NCBI RefSeq assembly: GCF_029382255.1
Contig: NZ_JARLLG010000001.1
Location: forward strand, 744,001 to 808,000
Direction: 5' to 3'
From: Isoptericola croceus
GTDB taxonomy: Bacteria > Actinomycetota > Actinomycetes > Actinomycetales > Cellulomonadaceae
Length of the DNA: 64,000 bases
Made by a program: the position numbers and the translations under genes. Shown here one piece after another: positions 36,364-52,300 of the stretch. The notes below the pieces were generated by a model that saw only the letters and a list, made by a program, of their open reading frames with translations, did not search any database and was not told the origin of the DNA. Within the stretch, counting starts at the first letter, position 1. Each line of letters starts with the position of its first letter.

Positions 36364-37071
36364 ATGGCACAGCGCAGCAAGGCGTACCGCGCCGCCGCGG
36401 CGAAGATCGACCGCGACAACCTGTACACGCCCCTCGAGGCCGTGAAGATGGCCAAGGAGTCCGCCTCCTCGAAGGCGGACGTGACCCTCGAGGTCGCCTT
36501 CCGTCTCGGCGTCGACCCCCGCAAGGCGGACCAGCTGGTCCGCGGCACGGTCAACCTGCCGCACGGCACCGGCAAGACGGCCCGCGTGATCGTCTTCGCG
36601 AACGGCGCCAAGGCCGAGGAGGCCATGGCGGCCGGCGCCGACGAGGTCGGCAGCGACGAGCTCATCGCCAAGGTGGCCGGCGGCTACACCGACTTCGACG
36701 CGGCCGTCGCCACGCCGGACCTCATGGGCAAGGTCGGGCGCCTCGGTAAGGTCCTCGGTCCCCGCGGCCTCATGCCGAACCCGAAGACCGGCACCGTGAC
36801 CATGGACGTCACCAAGGCCGTGAACGACATCAAGGGCGGCAAGATCGAGTTCCGCGTCGACAAGCACGCGAACCTCCACTTCATCATCGGCAAGGCCTCG
36901 TTCTCCGAGGAGCAGCTGGTGGAGAACTACGGCGCCGCCCTCGACGAAGTCCTGCGGTTGAAGCCGTCGTCCTCGAAGGGCCGCTACATCACCAAGGCGA
37001 CGCTCGCGACGACGTTCGGCCCGGGCATCCCGCTCGACCAGTCGCGCACCACGCGCCTGCTGGAGAGCTGA
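36364..37071 (+). CDS. rplA: 50S ribosomal protein L1
   Basis: 235 aa, normal length. The [21 protein letters not shown] segment is diagnostic. ATG 36364 follows AAGGAG. L1 binds 23S rRNA at the L1 stalk and in many bacteria represses its own mRNA. A strong terminator follows, separating it from the accessory cassette. Confidence 0.98.
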   Translation: MAQRSKAYRAAAAKIDRDNLYTPLEAVKMAKESASSKADVTLEVAFRLGVDPRKADQLVRGTVNLPHGTGKTARVIVFANGAKAEEAMAAGADEVGSDELIAKVAGGYTDFDAAVATPDLMGKVGRLGKVLGPRGLMPNPKTGTVTMDVTKAVNDIKGGKIEFRVDKHANLHFIIGKASFSEEQLVENYGAALDEVLRLKPSSSKGRYITKATLATTFGPGIPLDQSRTTRLLES

Positions 37072-37087
37072 CACCAGCCTCCGCACC

Positions 37088-37130
37088 ACGACGGCCCGGC
37101 ACCCTCCTCGCGAGGGTGCCGGGCCGTCGT
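37088..37130 (+). terminator. Strong intrinsic terminator after rplA
   Basis: A perfect 19-bp stem (37088-37106 with 37112-37130) closes a 5-nt loop CTCGC, 17 bp after the rplA stop. It lacks a long T-run, as is usual in high-GC actinobacteria. It insulates rplKA from the following sigma-factor gene. Confidence 0.85.
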
Positions 37131-37327
37131 CGTCCGCAAGAGATCTCGCGACCGACGTATCAGACGCGCGTCCCGCCCCTCCCTCTCGACGACAGAGCTG
37201 ATCGTGCGGAGGGTGAAATCTCATGGGCGGACCCGGAGGGCGCCGCGGGGCGCACTGTGCCGCCCTAGGCTCGTGGGCAGCCGTCGGATCGTCCGGCGCA
37301 CCGGATCACGAGGACGCGCGACGAGAG

Positions 37328-37936
37328 ATGACCAGTCCACCGGAGACGGAGAGCCTGGGTGATCGAGCCGCGGCAGCGCTGCTCGGGTATCGCGTGGGCC
37401 GCACCGAGGCCATGAGCGAGTTCGTCCGGGAGGCGACGCCGCTGCTGTGGCGGACGGTGCGGGCGCAGGGTGTCGCCCGCGAGGTGGCCGACGACGTCGT
37501 CCAGCAGACGTGGACGGCCCTGGTAGGCCACGCCGAGACGATCTCCGAGCCCAAGGCCACCCTCAAGTGGCTGCTCGTGACGGCTCGGCGCGCCGCCTGG
37601 GAGGCCGTCCGCAAGGGGCGTGCCGACGAGGTGCGGCGTACGGAGCTGCCCGACGACGACGCCGACGCCTCGGGGATGCTGCCGGACCCGAGTCCGGGCC
37701 CGGAGGCCGAGGTCCTGCAGGACGAGCGGGACCGCCTGCTGTGGGGCGCGCTGCGCGAGCTGCCGGATCGCTGCCAGGAGCTGCTGCGCCTTGTCTCCCT
37801 CGCCGACCGTCCGGACTACCGGTCCATCTCCGCCGCGATCGGCATGCCGATCGGGAGCATCGGCGCCACCCGGGGGCGGTGCCTCGCCAAGCTGCGAGCC
37901 GTCCTCACCGAGCAGGGGGAGACCTCATGGACATGA
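37328..37936 (+). CDS. RNA polymerase sigma factor (sigma-70/ECF-like)
   Basis: 202 aa. Region 2 (EFVREATPLLWRTVRAQG ... VADDVVQQTWTALV) and region 4 (ALRELPDRCQELLRLV ... SISAAIGMPIGSIGATRGRC) are recognisable, joined by an acidic linker, as in ECF-type sigma factors. ATG 37328 gives the compact family length; an earlier in-frame ATG would add 35 unlike residues. It overlaps a 166-aa protein gene and heads a cassette with an S8 protease and a TPR-CHAT protease. It may direct transcription of that cassette, but I see no clear recognition promoter. Confidence 0.85.
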   Translation: MTSPPETESLGDRAAAALLGYRVGRTEAMSEFVREATPLLWRTVRAQGVAREVADDVVQQTWTALVGHAETISEPKATLKWLLVTARRAAWEAVRKGRADEVRRTELPDDDADASGMLPDPSPGPEAEVLQDERDRLLWGALRELPDRCQELLRLVSLADRPDYRSISAAIGMPIGSIGATRGRCLAKLRAVLTEQGETSWT

Positions 37937-38427
37937 CCGATCTCGACGACGTGCCCGGCGCTGACGAGCCGTTGGGCGGCACGGACCTCGCGCTGCTCGC
38001 CCGGGTGGCCGAGCTGAGCGAGCGGGTCGACCCCGTCCCGGAGGGGCTCGTGGAGCGGTCGTGCTTCGCCATGACGCTCGCCGGCCTCGAGTCGGAGGTC
38101 ATGGACCTCATGGTCCTCGAGGTCCCGGCCGGTTCGGTGCGCGGCGACGCGTCGCCGCTGGAGACGCGCACCATCACCTTCACGCACGAACGCCTGACCG
38201 TGATGATCGCGCTGTCGCCGGGCAACCTGCCGGGGACGGTGCGCGTCGATGGCTGGCTCGCGCCCACGGGCGCCCTGCCGATCGTGCTGCGCCGGCCCGA
38301 CGGAGACCTCAGCACCACCGCCGACGACGACGGGCGGTTCGTCCTGGAGGACGTCCCGCGCGGGCTGGCCAGCCTGCTCGTGGAGCAGGACGACGTGCCG
38401 ATCACCACGCCCGTCATCGAGCTGTAG
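37927..38427 (+). CDS. Sigma-coupled 166-aa protein with carboxypeptidase-regulatory-like (beta-sandwich) C-terminal domain
   Basis: 166 aa, soluble. The helical N-terminal part (LALLARVAELSERVDPVPEGLVERSCF) is followed by a beta-rich domain whose end (RPDGDLSTTADDDGRFVLEDV) is the signature of carboxypeptidase-regulatory-like Ig folds. It overlaps the sigma-factor gene by 10 bp, the usual position of a dedicated partner or anti-sigma factor, but no known anti-sigma motif is visible. GGGGAG upstream favours ATG 37927; ATG 37933 (ATGA overlap) is an alternative. It may be the partner or substrate of the proteases encoded next. Confidence 0.75.
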   Translation: MDMTDLDDVPGADEPLGGTDLALLARVAELSERVDPVPEGLVERSCFAMTLAGLESEVMDLMVLEVPAGSVRGDASPLETRTITFTHERLTVMIALSPGNLPGTVRVDGWLAPTGALPIVLRRPDGDLSTTADDDGRFVLEDVPRGLASLLVEQDDVPITTPVIEL

Positions 38428-38453
38428 ACCCTTTCCCCACACCCGACTGACCT

Positions 38454-38473
38454 GCGGGCGCGTCCGCGCCCGC
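38454..38473 (+). other. Hairpin between the 166-aa gene and the S8 protease gene
   Basis: GCGGGCGCG (38454-38462) and CGCGCCCGC (38465-38473) are perfectly complementary with a 2-nt centre; the real loop is probably 4 nt. It lies 16 bp before the S8 start codon and may limit read-through or affect translation. Confidence 0.5.
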
Positions 38474-38489
38474 CCCTGAGGAGGAGTAC

Positions 38490-40241
38490 GTGAACGAGAC
38501 AACCGTCGCCGACGCCGCCGGAGGGCGCCGTCCCGTCCGGCACCTGGACCCGGACAGGGTTCGCCGGAGCCCGGGAGCGACCCGGGTCGACGCGACGACC
38601 TACGTGGCCGACCGGCTCATCGTGCGGGGCGCGTTGCCTGACGGGTTGCGCGAGGCCGTCGCTCCCGAGGTGGGGACGCTGACGGCGGGCGGCGAGCGCG
38701 CGGTGGTCGCGCTCGACCCCTGGCCCGCGGACGCCGCGGAGGAACCGCAGACCTGGATCGACGGCGTGCGTCGAATCGCCACGCAGATGGGCTATCGAGT
38801 CACGTACGACGGCACGCTCGGCGACCTGGCGGTGGACGACGTCGATGACGAGACGTTCGGCTACGCGCTCCGGCTGGTCCCCGAGCGGGACGACGACGTC
38901 GAGGTCGATGCCTGGCAGGTGCTCGAACGGGTCGCGGGTGAGCTCAGCGAGCTGGACGCTCGTGATGAGGGCGACGAGGGGGAGGAGCACACGCCCCGCG
39001 TGGGCCTCGACCACGTCCTGCGCGCGCAGCGTGGCGGCCGGACGACACCGCTGCCGTTCGTCCCGGGGGCGAGACCACGCACCACACCCCTTCCGGCCAG
39101 CCCCCTCGACGAGTACGGCCGGCCCGGGACAGGAGGACTGACACCGGTGCGATACCTGGGTGGTCCTCCGCGTCGCGTACTGGCCGACGGGCCGACACCC
39201 TGGGTGGCGGCCGACGGCACGCGCCGTCCGGTCGTGGCGATCGTCGATACAGGGATCGGCTCGCACCCGTGGTTCGGCGAGTACGACCCGCAGGATCCGC
39301 AGGACAGCGCGGTCGTCGTGCGGACGGCCTCGCTCGATGGCCGTCCGGTCGGGACGTTCCCGGTCCCGCAGTACGACTCGGAGGACGCCGAATTCGGCGG
39401 GCTCAGCGTCGACCCTCTGACGGGGCCGCTCGACCCGGTGGCTGGTCACGGCACGTTCATGGCGGGGATCGTGCACCAGGTGTGCCCGGATGCGGTCCTG
39501 ATGGCTGTCCGGGCATTCGGTGGGTCCGGAGACATCCCGGAGTGGCAGGTGCTGCACACCCTGTGGCGGCTGCTTCGCTACCACCAGAGGGGCGTGGCGG
39601 GAGACGACGGCTACCACCAAGTCGACGTCGTGGTGCTGGCCATGGGTTACTACCACGAGCAGCCGGCCGACTACGGGTATGACGGGCCGCTGCGCCGGGT
39701 GCTGCGGGCGCTTCGTCGGGCCGGCGTCGTCGTCGTCACGGCATCCGGCAACGACGGCACGACCCGTCCGATGTTCCCGGCGGCCTGGGCACCACACCTC
39801 ATGCACGAGATCGGCGGCGTGGCACCGGTCGACTACAACCAGCTCTCGATGGAGCACCCCCCGTTGCTCGTCGCCGGAGCGTCGAACCCGGACGGGACGG
39901 TCGCGGTGTTCAGTAACGACGGGTCCTGGGTCACGTGTGTGCGTCCGGGGGCGGCCGTCCTCTCGACGATGCCGACGACGCTCGACGGGCCACAGACACC
40001 TCAAGCCCGGGTGCCCGAACGGCTGCGGCCGGAGATCCGCGCGTCCGTCGACCCGGACGACTTCACCGGCGGGTACGCGACGTGGAGCGGGACGTCCTTC
40101 GCAGCGCCCTACCTGGCCGCGGAGATCGCCCAGGCACGGTTGGGTCGGGACGCGACCGGTGCCGGCGTTGAGGCCGCGTGGGATGCTGTGACCAGGACAA
40201 CCACCCTCGATCCCGCGGTGAGCGGCGGGGCCGACGTGTAG
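38490..40241 (+). CDS. S8-family (subtilisin-like) serine protease, predicted cytoplasmic
   Basis: 583 aa. The catalytic triad is intact: Asp253 (VAIVDTGIG), His320 (GHGTFMAGIV) and Ser536 (GTSFAAP), with the oxyanion Asn in TASGNDG. A ~235-residue N-terminal region precedes the protease domain. There is no signal peptide, membrane helix or secretion tail, so it should act inside the cell, unlike most subtilases. GTG 38490 follows GAGGAGG. The TPR-CHAT gene follows, with a GGAGGT site overlapping this stop codon, so the two proteases are probably co-expressed. Confidence 0.93.
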   Translation: MNETTVADAAGGRRPVRHLDPDRVRRSPGATRVDATTYVADRLIVRGALPDGLREAVAPEVGTLTAGGERAVVALDPWPADAAEEPQTWIDGVRRIATQMGYRVTYDGTLGDLAVDDVDDETFGYALRLVPERDDDVEVDAWQVLERVAGELSELDARDEGDEGEEHTPRVGLDHVLRAQRGGRTTPLPFVPGARPRTTPLPASPLDEYGRPGTGGLTPVRYLGGPPRRVLADGPTPWVAADGTRRPVVAIVDTGIGSHPWFGEYDPQDPQDSAVVVRTASLDGRPVGTFPVPQYDSEDAEFGGLSVDPLTGPLDPVAGHGTFMAGIVHQVCPDAVLMAVRAFGGSGDIPEWQVLHTLWRLLRYHQRGVAGDDGYHQVDVVVLAMGYYHEQPADYGYDGPLRRVLRALRRAGVVVVTASGNDGTTRPMFPAAWAPHLMHEIGGVAPVDYNQLSMEHPPLLVAGASNPDGTVAVFSNDGSWVTCVRPGAAVLSTMPTTLDGPQTPQARVPERLRPEIRASVDPDDFTGGYATWSGTSFAAPYLAAEIAQARLGRDATGAGVEAAWDAVTRTTTLDPAVSGGADV

Positions 40242-40313
40242 GAGGTAGGGATCGACAGGGCGGCCTACGACGAGCGACTACGACAGGCGCAGGAACTCAA
40301 CGCTGCGTCCCGG

Positions 40314-42845
40314 GTGCGCCCAGCGTCGCGTGCCTACCGCTCCCTGCTGCGCGACGTTGCGCCCCTGGACCCGGAGCAGCACGGCCTCTGGGTCGTTGAG
40401 TTGCGCGTCCGGGCGCTCGTCGGCGAGGCGTCCTGCGTCCATGCGATCACAGGTGCCTCGGACGTCGCGCATCGGTTGGTGGCAGAGGCGCTCCGTGTCG
40501 CGACGATGGCGGGCGAGCCACGGCTGGCTGGTCTCGCGCACGGGCAGGAAGGGCTGCTTCACATCCGCTCTGGGGACGCGATCACGGCCCTCAGATCTTT
40601 CGACAGGGCGCTCTCGGTAGTTTCGTCGAACAACCATCGGGACCTGGCGGTGCTGCACATCAACCGCGCGGCGGCGGCGCTGGAGCTCGGAGACCTCACG
40701 GCCGTCGTCCAGGACCACGAACGAGCTCTGCACCACGCGCGAATGGTTGGCAACAACCGCTATGCGGCCTTCGCCCTGCACAACCTGGGTTGGGCCCGCT
40801 ACCTCCAGGGCAACTTCCCAGCGGCGCTACGTCAACTCGAGGCGGCCGCCCAGCTCCAGCCCGGGGGCCCGGACGGGTGGTCGGAGGTGAGCCGGGCGCA
40901 GGTGCTGCTGGACGCGGGGCTCGCGACGGAGGCGGAACGAGTCCTCGCTGATTCGACCACTCTCCTCGTCACTGATGACCTCACGGGTGAGCGTGCCGAC
41001 GCCCTGCTCGGCCGGGCCCGGTGCGCCGTGCTGCTGCAGCGATACGACGACGCGGCCCGGTCGGCGAACCAGTCCCGTCGGGCCTTCGCCCGGATGGGGA
41101 ACACTGCCTGGTCGCAACAGGCCCAGGTCGTGGCGCTGGAGGCGCGCCTTGGGGCTGACCGGGAGCGGGGCTCGCGACGTCGGTCGACGCTGCGCGGTCG
41201 GAGCGAGAGTGCGCTGATGCTCGCCGACGACGCCGAGCGCCACGGCCCCGGCGCGGGTGCAGCGGTGGCCGTCGCAGCCCGTCTGCTCGCCGTCGAGTGG
41301 GCGCTCCTCGCCGGTGAGACGGTGCGCGCTGGCGAGATCGCCGGGAGCCTGCCGAGGCGGTTGCGCTCCGAGGCCAGCCCGCTCCCGCTGCGCGTCCATC
41401 ACCAGTCGGTGCTGGCGCAGGTGGCCTTCGCGCGAGGTGACCGGCGAGCCGGGTTGCGCGCGGTGCGTCGGGGGCACGAGATCTTGGCGGACCATCGGGC
41501 ACGGGTCGGGTCGGTCGACGCGGTCACTGCCGCGGCTGCGCACGGGGGGAGGCTCGCGCGGGTCGACGTCGAGGCGGCGATGGCCACGGGTCGTGCTCGC
41601 GCGGTCTTCGACGCGACTGAGCGGGGCCGCGCCGCCTTCGCCGGCGCAGCGCGGGTGCGTCCGCCGTCGGACCCGGAGCTCGCCGACCTGTTGGTGCGAG
41701 CCCGGCGAGCCGGTGAGGAGGCCAGGGAGCTGGCCACGAGCACCGAAGCCGACGAGCGGGAAGGCTCTGCCCGCCGATCGGCGGAGTCGCGTCGCCTCCA
41801 GGAGCAGGCCCGGCGGCGGTCGTGGCAGCTCCCGGTATCGGCTGGCGTCCTCCAGCCCCTGCCTGCGACGGCCGCCGCGACCATCGACCGGCTGCGGAGG
41901 GCCGCCGCTGAGGACGTGGTGGTCTCGTACCTGCTCACCGATCGGATCATGGCGCTGCGCGTCGATGCGGCTGGCGTACGGATGGCCGAGCTGTGCGCCG
42001 CCGACGAGCTCCTCGAGCTGGTCCGTCGGGTGCGCCGGGACACCGAGGTGCTCGCCAACCGGTTGATCCCGCCGCGCATGCGGGAGGTCGCCGCAGCCTC
42101 CGCCCGGCGTTCTTTGGCGCGTATCGACGAGATGCTGCTCGTGCCGCTCGAGGTACCTGGCACGCTGCATGTCGCGGCCCGCGGTGAGCTGCTCGGTGCG
42201 CCCTGGGCCGCGATGCCATCTCGCAGGGGCGCGGCGACCTCCGTGAACTCGTGGGTCGACCTGCACACGGTCGAGCCGGCCGCAGCTGCCGCACGGGCCG
42301 TCGTCGTCGCGGGTCCGGACCTGACCGCAGCCGAGGACGAGGCGAAGCTCGTCGCCCGCGTGTGGGACGACGCCTTGCTGCTCACTGGCCCGCAGGCTAC
42401 CTGCGAGGCCACCGGGTCGGCGCTCGAGGGCGCCTCGGTGGTCCACCTCGCCGCCCACGGCACCCACGAGCCGGACAACCCGCTGTTCTCGTCGGTCCGG
42501 CTGGCGGACGGCCCTTTGTACGCGCACGAGCTCGACGGGACCGACCTGGGAGGCGCCGTCGTCGTTCTCTCGGCGTGCGAGGTGGGCCGGGCGTCGTCGC
42601 GCATCGGCGGCGAACCGCTCGGCCTGACGAGCGTGTTGCTGAGGTTGGGGGCGAGGGCCGTCGTGGCGGCGGTCGCTCCCTTGCGGGACGACGTCGCCGC
42701 TCGGGTCATGCCACGCCTGCACGTCTCGTTGCGGGAGGGCCTGGGGCCCGCCGCCGCCCTCGCCGACGCGGCCGCGGAGGAGGCGGAGCCGGTCCCGCTC
42801 GTGTGCTTCGGCCCGTTGTCCTTGTACCGTCCACTACCGCCGTGA
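40314..42845 (+). CDS. TPR-CHAT caspase-like protease
   Basis: 843 aa from GTG 40314. Residues ~30-420 are a helical solenoid of TPR-like repeats (AVLHINRAAAALELGDL; AFALHNLGWARYLQGNFPAA). Residues ~560-843 are a CHAT domain with the clan CD dyad: His715 in HLAAHGTH and Cys755 in LSACEVG. Only Csx29-like CHAT proteins have a proven peptidase role. The start is uncertain: a perfect GGAGGT (40241-40246) precedes an in-frame ATC (40251) and a plausible 21-residue extension, while GTG 40314 has no ribosome binding site. No signal peptide. Lies between an S8 protease gene and a 36-aa exported peptide gene. Confidence 0.92.
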   Translation: MRPASRAYRSLLRDVAPLDPEQHGLWVVELRVRALVGEASCVHAITGASDVAHRLVAEALRVATMAGEPRLAGLAHGQEGLLHIRSGDAITALRSFDRALSVVSSNNHRDLAVLHINRAAAALELGDLTAVVQDHERALHHARMVGNNRYAAFALHNLGWARYLQGNFPAALRQLEAAAQLQPGGPDGWSEVSRAQVLLDAGLATEAERVLADSTTLLVTDDLTGERADALLGRARCAVLLQRYDDAARSANQSRRAFARMGNTAWSQQAQVVALEARLGADRERGSRRRSTLRGRSESALMLADDAERHGPGAGAAVAVAARLLAVEWALLAGETVRAGEIAGSLPRRLRSEASPLPLRVHHQSVLAQVAFARGDRRAGLRAVRRGHEILADHRARVGSVDAVTAAAAHGGRLARVDVEAAMATGRARAVFDATERGRAAFAGAARVRPPSDPELADLLVRARRAGEEARELATSTEADEREGSARRSAESRRLQEQARRRSWQLPVSAGVLQPLPATAAATIDRLRRAAAEDVVVSYLLTDRIMALRVDAAGVRMAELCAADELLELVRRVRRDTEVLANRLIPPRMREVAAASARRSLARIDEMLLVPLEVPGTLHVAARGELLGAPWAAMPSRRGAATSVNSWVDLHTVEPAAAAARAVVVAGPDLTAAEDEAKLVARVWDDALLLTGPQATCEATGSALEGASVVHLAAHGTHEPDNPLFSSVRLADGPLYAHELDGTDLGGAVVVLSACEVGRASSRIGGEPLGLTSVLLRLGARAVVAAVAPLRDDVAARVMPRLHVSLREGLGPAAALADAAAEEAEPVPLVCFGPLSLYRPLPP

Positions 42846-42907
42846 GCGGTCCGCATAGAATCCGAATGCCGCTGACCTGCGGTGACACCCACTGAAGGAG
42901 ATCTGCC

Positions 42908-43018
42908 ATGACGAAGAACATCCGCCGTGCCGCCGTCGGCACCTTCCTCCTCGCGTCGTCCGTCCTGGCCTGGGGTGTGACCGCTGCAGCAGCAATGCCC
43001 ATGACGGCGAGCCACTGA
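42908..43018 (+). CDS. 36-aa exported or membrane peptide
   Basis: 36 codons. Basic start MTKNIRRAAVG, a hydrophobic core FLLASSVLAWGVTAAAA, then a short polar end MPMTASH. This reads as a signal peptide with a tiny remainder or as a single-helix membrane peptide. It has one of the best ribosome binding sites in the window (AAGGAGA, 42894-42900). A -10-like TAGAAT (42856-42861) lies upstream without a clear -35. Position right after the TPR-CHAT gene suggests it belongs to that cassette. I know no family. Confidence 0.6.
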   Translation: MTKNIRRAAVGTFLLASSVLAWGVTAAAAMPMTASH

Positions 43019-43025
43019 GGTGGTC

Positions 43026-43065
43026 GGGGGGGGGGGGGGGGGGCCCCCCCCCCCCCCCCCCCCCC
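43026..43065. repeat. G18C22 homopolymer palindrome
   Basis: Eighteen G (43026-43043) run directly into twenty-two C (43044-43065), 7 bp after the stop codon of the 36-aa gene. If real, it could form a perfect hairpin terminator or G-quadruplex. Exact length is doubtful because such runs are error-prone in sequencing and assembly. Confidence 0.7.
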
Positions 43066-43126
43066 GCCGCTGTGACGCGCGCCTCCCTGCCGGGGTGCCG
43101 TACCGCCGTCGTCGTCGTGTAAGGTA

Positions 43127-43302
43127 CTCGGGTAACCCAAGACCGCCGGTCGTCAGATGCTGCCCGGAGCTTGCTCCGAACGGCTGAAGACCGAAGTCCC
43201 GTGCATCGAGCGGGGGCCTGCGCAGGTGACACAGACGACGATCCCACAGTTCCGCTGTGAGTTCCGAGCCCCGTGCGCCTGCGCCGGGGCTCTTTCTCTT
43301 TT
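43127..43302 (+). promoter_or_regulatory. Ribosomal protein L10 leader with attenuator
   Basis: The segment between a -10-like TAAGGT (43120-43125) and rplJ holds GCCCGGAGCTTGCTCCGAAC and paired GGTCGTC/GAAGACC elements typical of L10(L12)4-binding leaders. It ends in an intrinsic terminator: GAGCCCC (43266-43272) pairs with GGGGCTC (43286-43292), followed by TTTCTCTTTT. Excess L10-L12 complex would bind the leader and reduce rplJL expression. Confidence 0.8.
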
Positions 43303-43341
43303 CCCGGGGTGACCGGTGGCTCCACCACCGGAAGGATTGCC

Positions 43342-43872
43342 ATGGCGAGGCCGGAGAAGGCAGCCGCCGTCGCGGAGATCGCGGACAAGTTCCGTGAGAC
43401 CAACGCGGCCGTGCTGACCGAGTACCGCGGGCTCACCGTCACGCAGCTCCAGGAGCTGCGACGGTCGCTGCGCGGCAACGCAACCTACGCCGTGGTGAAG
43501 AACACGCTGACGACGATCGCGGCCAAGGAGGCGGGTGTCGAGGGTCTCGACGCCGACCTCAAGGGCCCCTCTGCGATCGCGTTCGTGACCGGGGACCCGG
43601 TCGAGGCCGCCAAGGGCCTGCGTGACTTCGCCAAGGCGAACCCTGCACTGGTCATCAAGGGCGGTGTTCTCGATGGGAACCCGCTGACCGCTGCGGAGAT
43701 CACCCAGCTCGCGGACCTCGAGTCGCGCGAGGTTCTCCTGGCCAAGGTGGCTGGTGGGCTGAAGGCCACGCTGACGCGTGCCGCGTACGCCTTCTCCGCC
43801 AAGCCGGCCCAGGTCGCCCGAGTCATCGATGCCCTGCGTCAGAAGCAGGACTCGGAGGGCGTCGCCGCCTGA
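43342..43872 (+). CDS. rplJ: 50S ribosomal protein L10
   Basis: 176 aa. [19 protein letters not shown] and [18 protein letters not shown] are typical L10 N-terminal sequence. ATG 43342 follows GGAAGGA; the longer open frame upstream lies in the leader. L10 anchors the L7/L12 stalk and regulates its own mRNA through the leader. Confidence 0.98.
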   Translation: MARPEKAAAVAEIADKFRETNAAVLTEYRGLTVTQLQELRRSLRGNATYAVVKNTLTTIAAKEAGVEGLDADLKGPSAIAFVTGDPVEAAKGLRDFAKANPALVIKGGVLDGNPLTAAEITQLADLESREVLLAKVAGGLKATLTRAAYAFSAKPAQVARVIDALRQKQDSEGVAA

Positions 43873-43956
43873 CCTGGCGGACGCCCTGACACACAACCCC
43901 CTGCTTCTGGCGGGCCGCCCGGCCCGCGAAGCGCTGATTGAAAGGAACGCCACATC

Positions 43957-44346
43957 ATGGCGAAGCTCAGCACCGACGAGCTCCTGTCCGCCTTCGAGGA
44001 GCTCACCCTCATCGAGCTCTCCGAGTTCGTGAAGGCCTTCGAGGAGAAGTTCGACGTCACCGCCGCCGCTCCGGTCGCGGTTGCTGCCGCGGGCGGCGCC
44101 GCTGGTGGCGGCGAGGCCGAGGCTGCCGAGGAGCAGTCCGAGTTCGACGTCATCCTCGAGTCGGCCGGCGACAAGAAGATCCAGGTCATCAAGGAGGTGC
44201 GCGCGCTCACGTCCCTCGGTCTCAAGGAGGCCAAGGACCTGGTCGACGGCGCGCCGAAGCCGGTCGTCGAGGGTGTCGACAAGGACGCCGCGGAGAAGGC
44301 CAAGGAGGCGCTCGAGGGCGCCGGCGCCACCGTCACCCTCAAGTGA
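43957..44346 (+). CDS. rplL: 50S ribosomal protein L7/L12
   Basis: 129 aa. N-terminal dimerisation region, Ala/Gly-rich hinge ([21 protein letters not shown]) and C-terminal factor-binding domain with [19 protein letters not shown]. It recruits translation GTPases. Follows rplJ by 84 bp with AAAGGAA before ATG 43957. A strong terminator follows. Confidence 0.98.
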   Translation: MAKLSTDELLSAFEELTLIELSEFVKAFEEKFDVTAAAPVAVAAAGGAAGGGEAEAAEEQSEFDVILESAGDKKIQVIKEVRALTSLGLKEAKDLVDGAPKPVVEGVDKDAAEKAKEALEGAGATVTLK

Positions 44347-44409
44347 GCATCGCGGCCTGAGCCGCACTCACGGGTGATGCCGCGGCCTCGGTCGCGGTGA
44401 GTCTCCGGA

Positions 44410-44446
44410 ACGAAGGCCCGTCCCCGGCAAGGGGGCGGGCCTTCGT
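44410..44446 (+). terminator. Intrinsic terminator after rplL
   Basis: ACGAAGGCCCG (44410-44420) pairs perfectly with CGGGCCTTCGT (44436-44446); the loop contains a further CCCC/GGGG pair. It separates rplJL from rpoBC. Confidence 0.85.
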
Positions 44447-44635
44447 CGTGCGCTCGTGGGGAAGGTGTGGAGGCCCGGGGGAGTGTGAGCAACGGCTCGG
44501 CCGTCTGGGTGGCGACAGCCTCGGGCGGGCGGTAACGTCGGTGGGTACCGTTTCTTGGGCGGCATATGGCGGCCACCGAGACAACGTCCTCACAACCCAC
44601 GAAGCCGAGGACGTCCGCTCGCGCGCCCACGCGGG

Positions 44636-44664
44636 TGGACATGTTCCGCGGTTTCGGCTACGCT
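44636..44664 (+). promoter_or_regulatory. rpoBC promoter
   Basis: TGGACA (44636-44641), a 17-bp spacer and TACGCT (44659-44664) match a housekeeping-sigma promoter. It lies in the 490-bp rplL-rpoB gap and gives a ~165-nt leader. Apart from the terminator at 44410 I see nothing else in this gap. Confidence 0.65.
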
Positions 44665-44836
44665 AACGCTTTGCGCTCGCCTGTGCCCGGACGCCCCTCC
44701 CGCCGACGATGTCCCGCTCGCTGAGATCCTGAGGTCACCCCCGGATGCCCTGCGGAGCGGCCCTTCGCCCGCGGCTTGGTGCCCGTCGCAGGACCGAGCG
44801 TACAGCGTGCCATCGAACTGCAGGGAAGGACCCCTC

Positions 44837-48349
<3,513 letters not shown>

Positions 48350-48405
48350 TCCAGCGACCAGCTGAACTACGGAACATCCGAAAAGTTTTGAGGAAGTAGG
48401 ACATT

Positions 48406-52287
<3,882 letters not shown>

Positions 52288-52300
52288 TTTCGTTCGGCAC

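Noticed and set aside
37223-37327. 35-residue N-terminal extension of the sigma factor
   Set aside because: It is Gly/Ala-rich and unlike sigma region 2; ATG 37328 gives the compact family length.
44555-44836. Longer rpoB start
   Set aside because: The added 94 residues do not match RpoB, would cover the promoter at 44636-44664, and lack a better ribosome binding site than TTG 44837.
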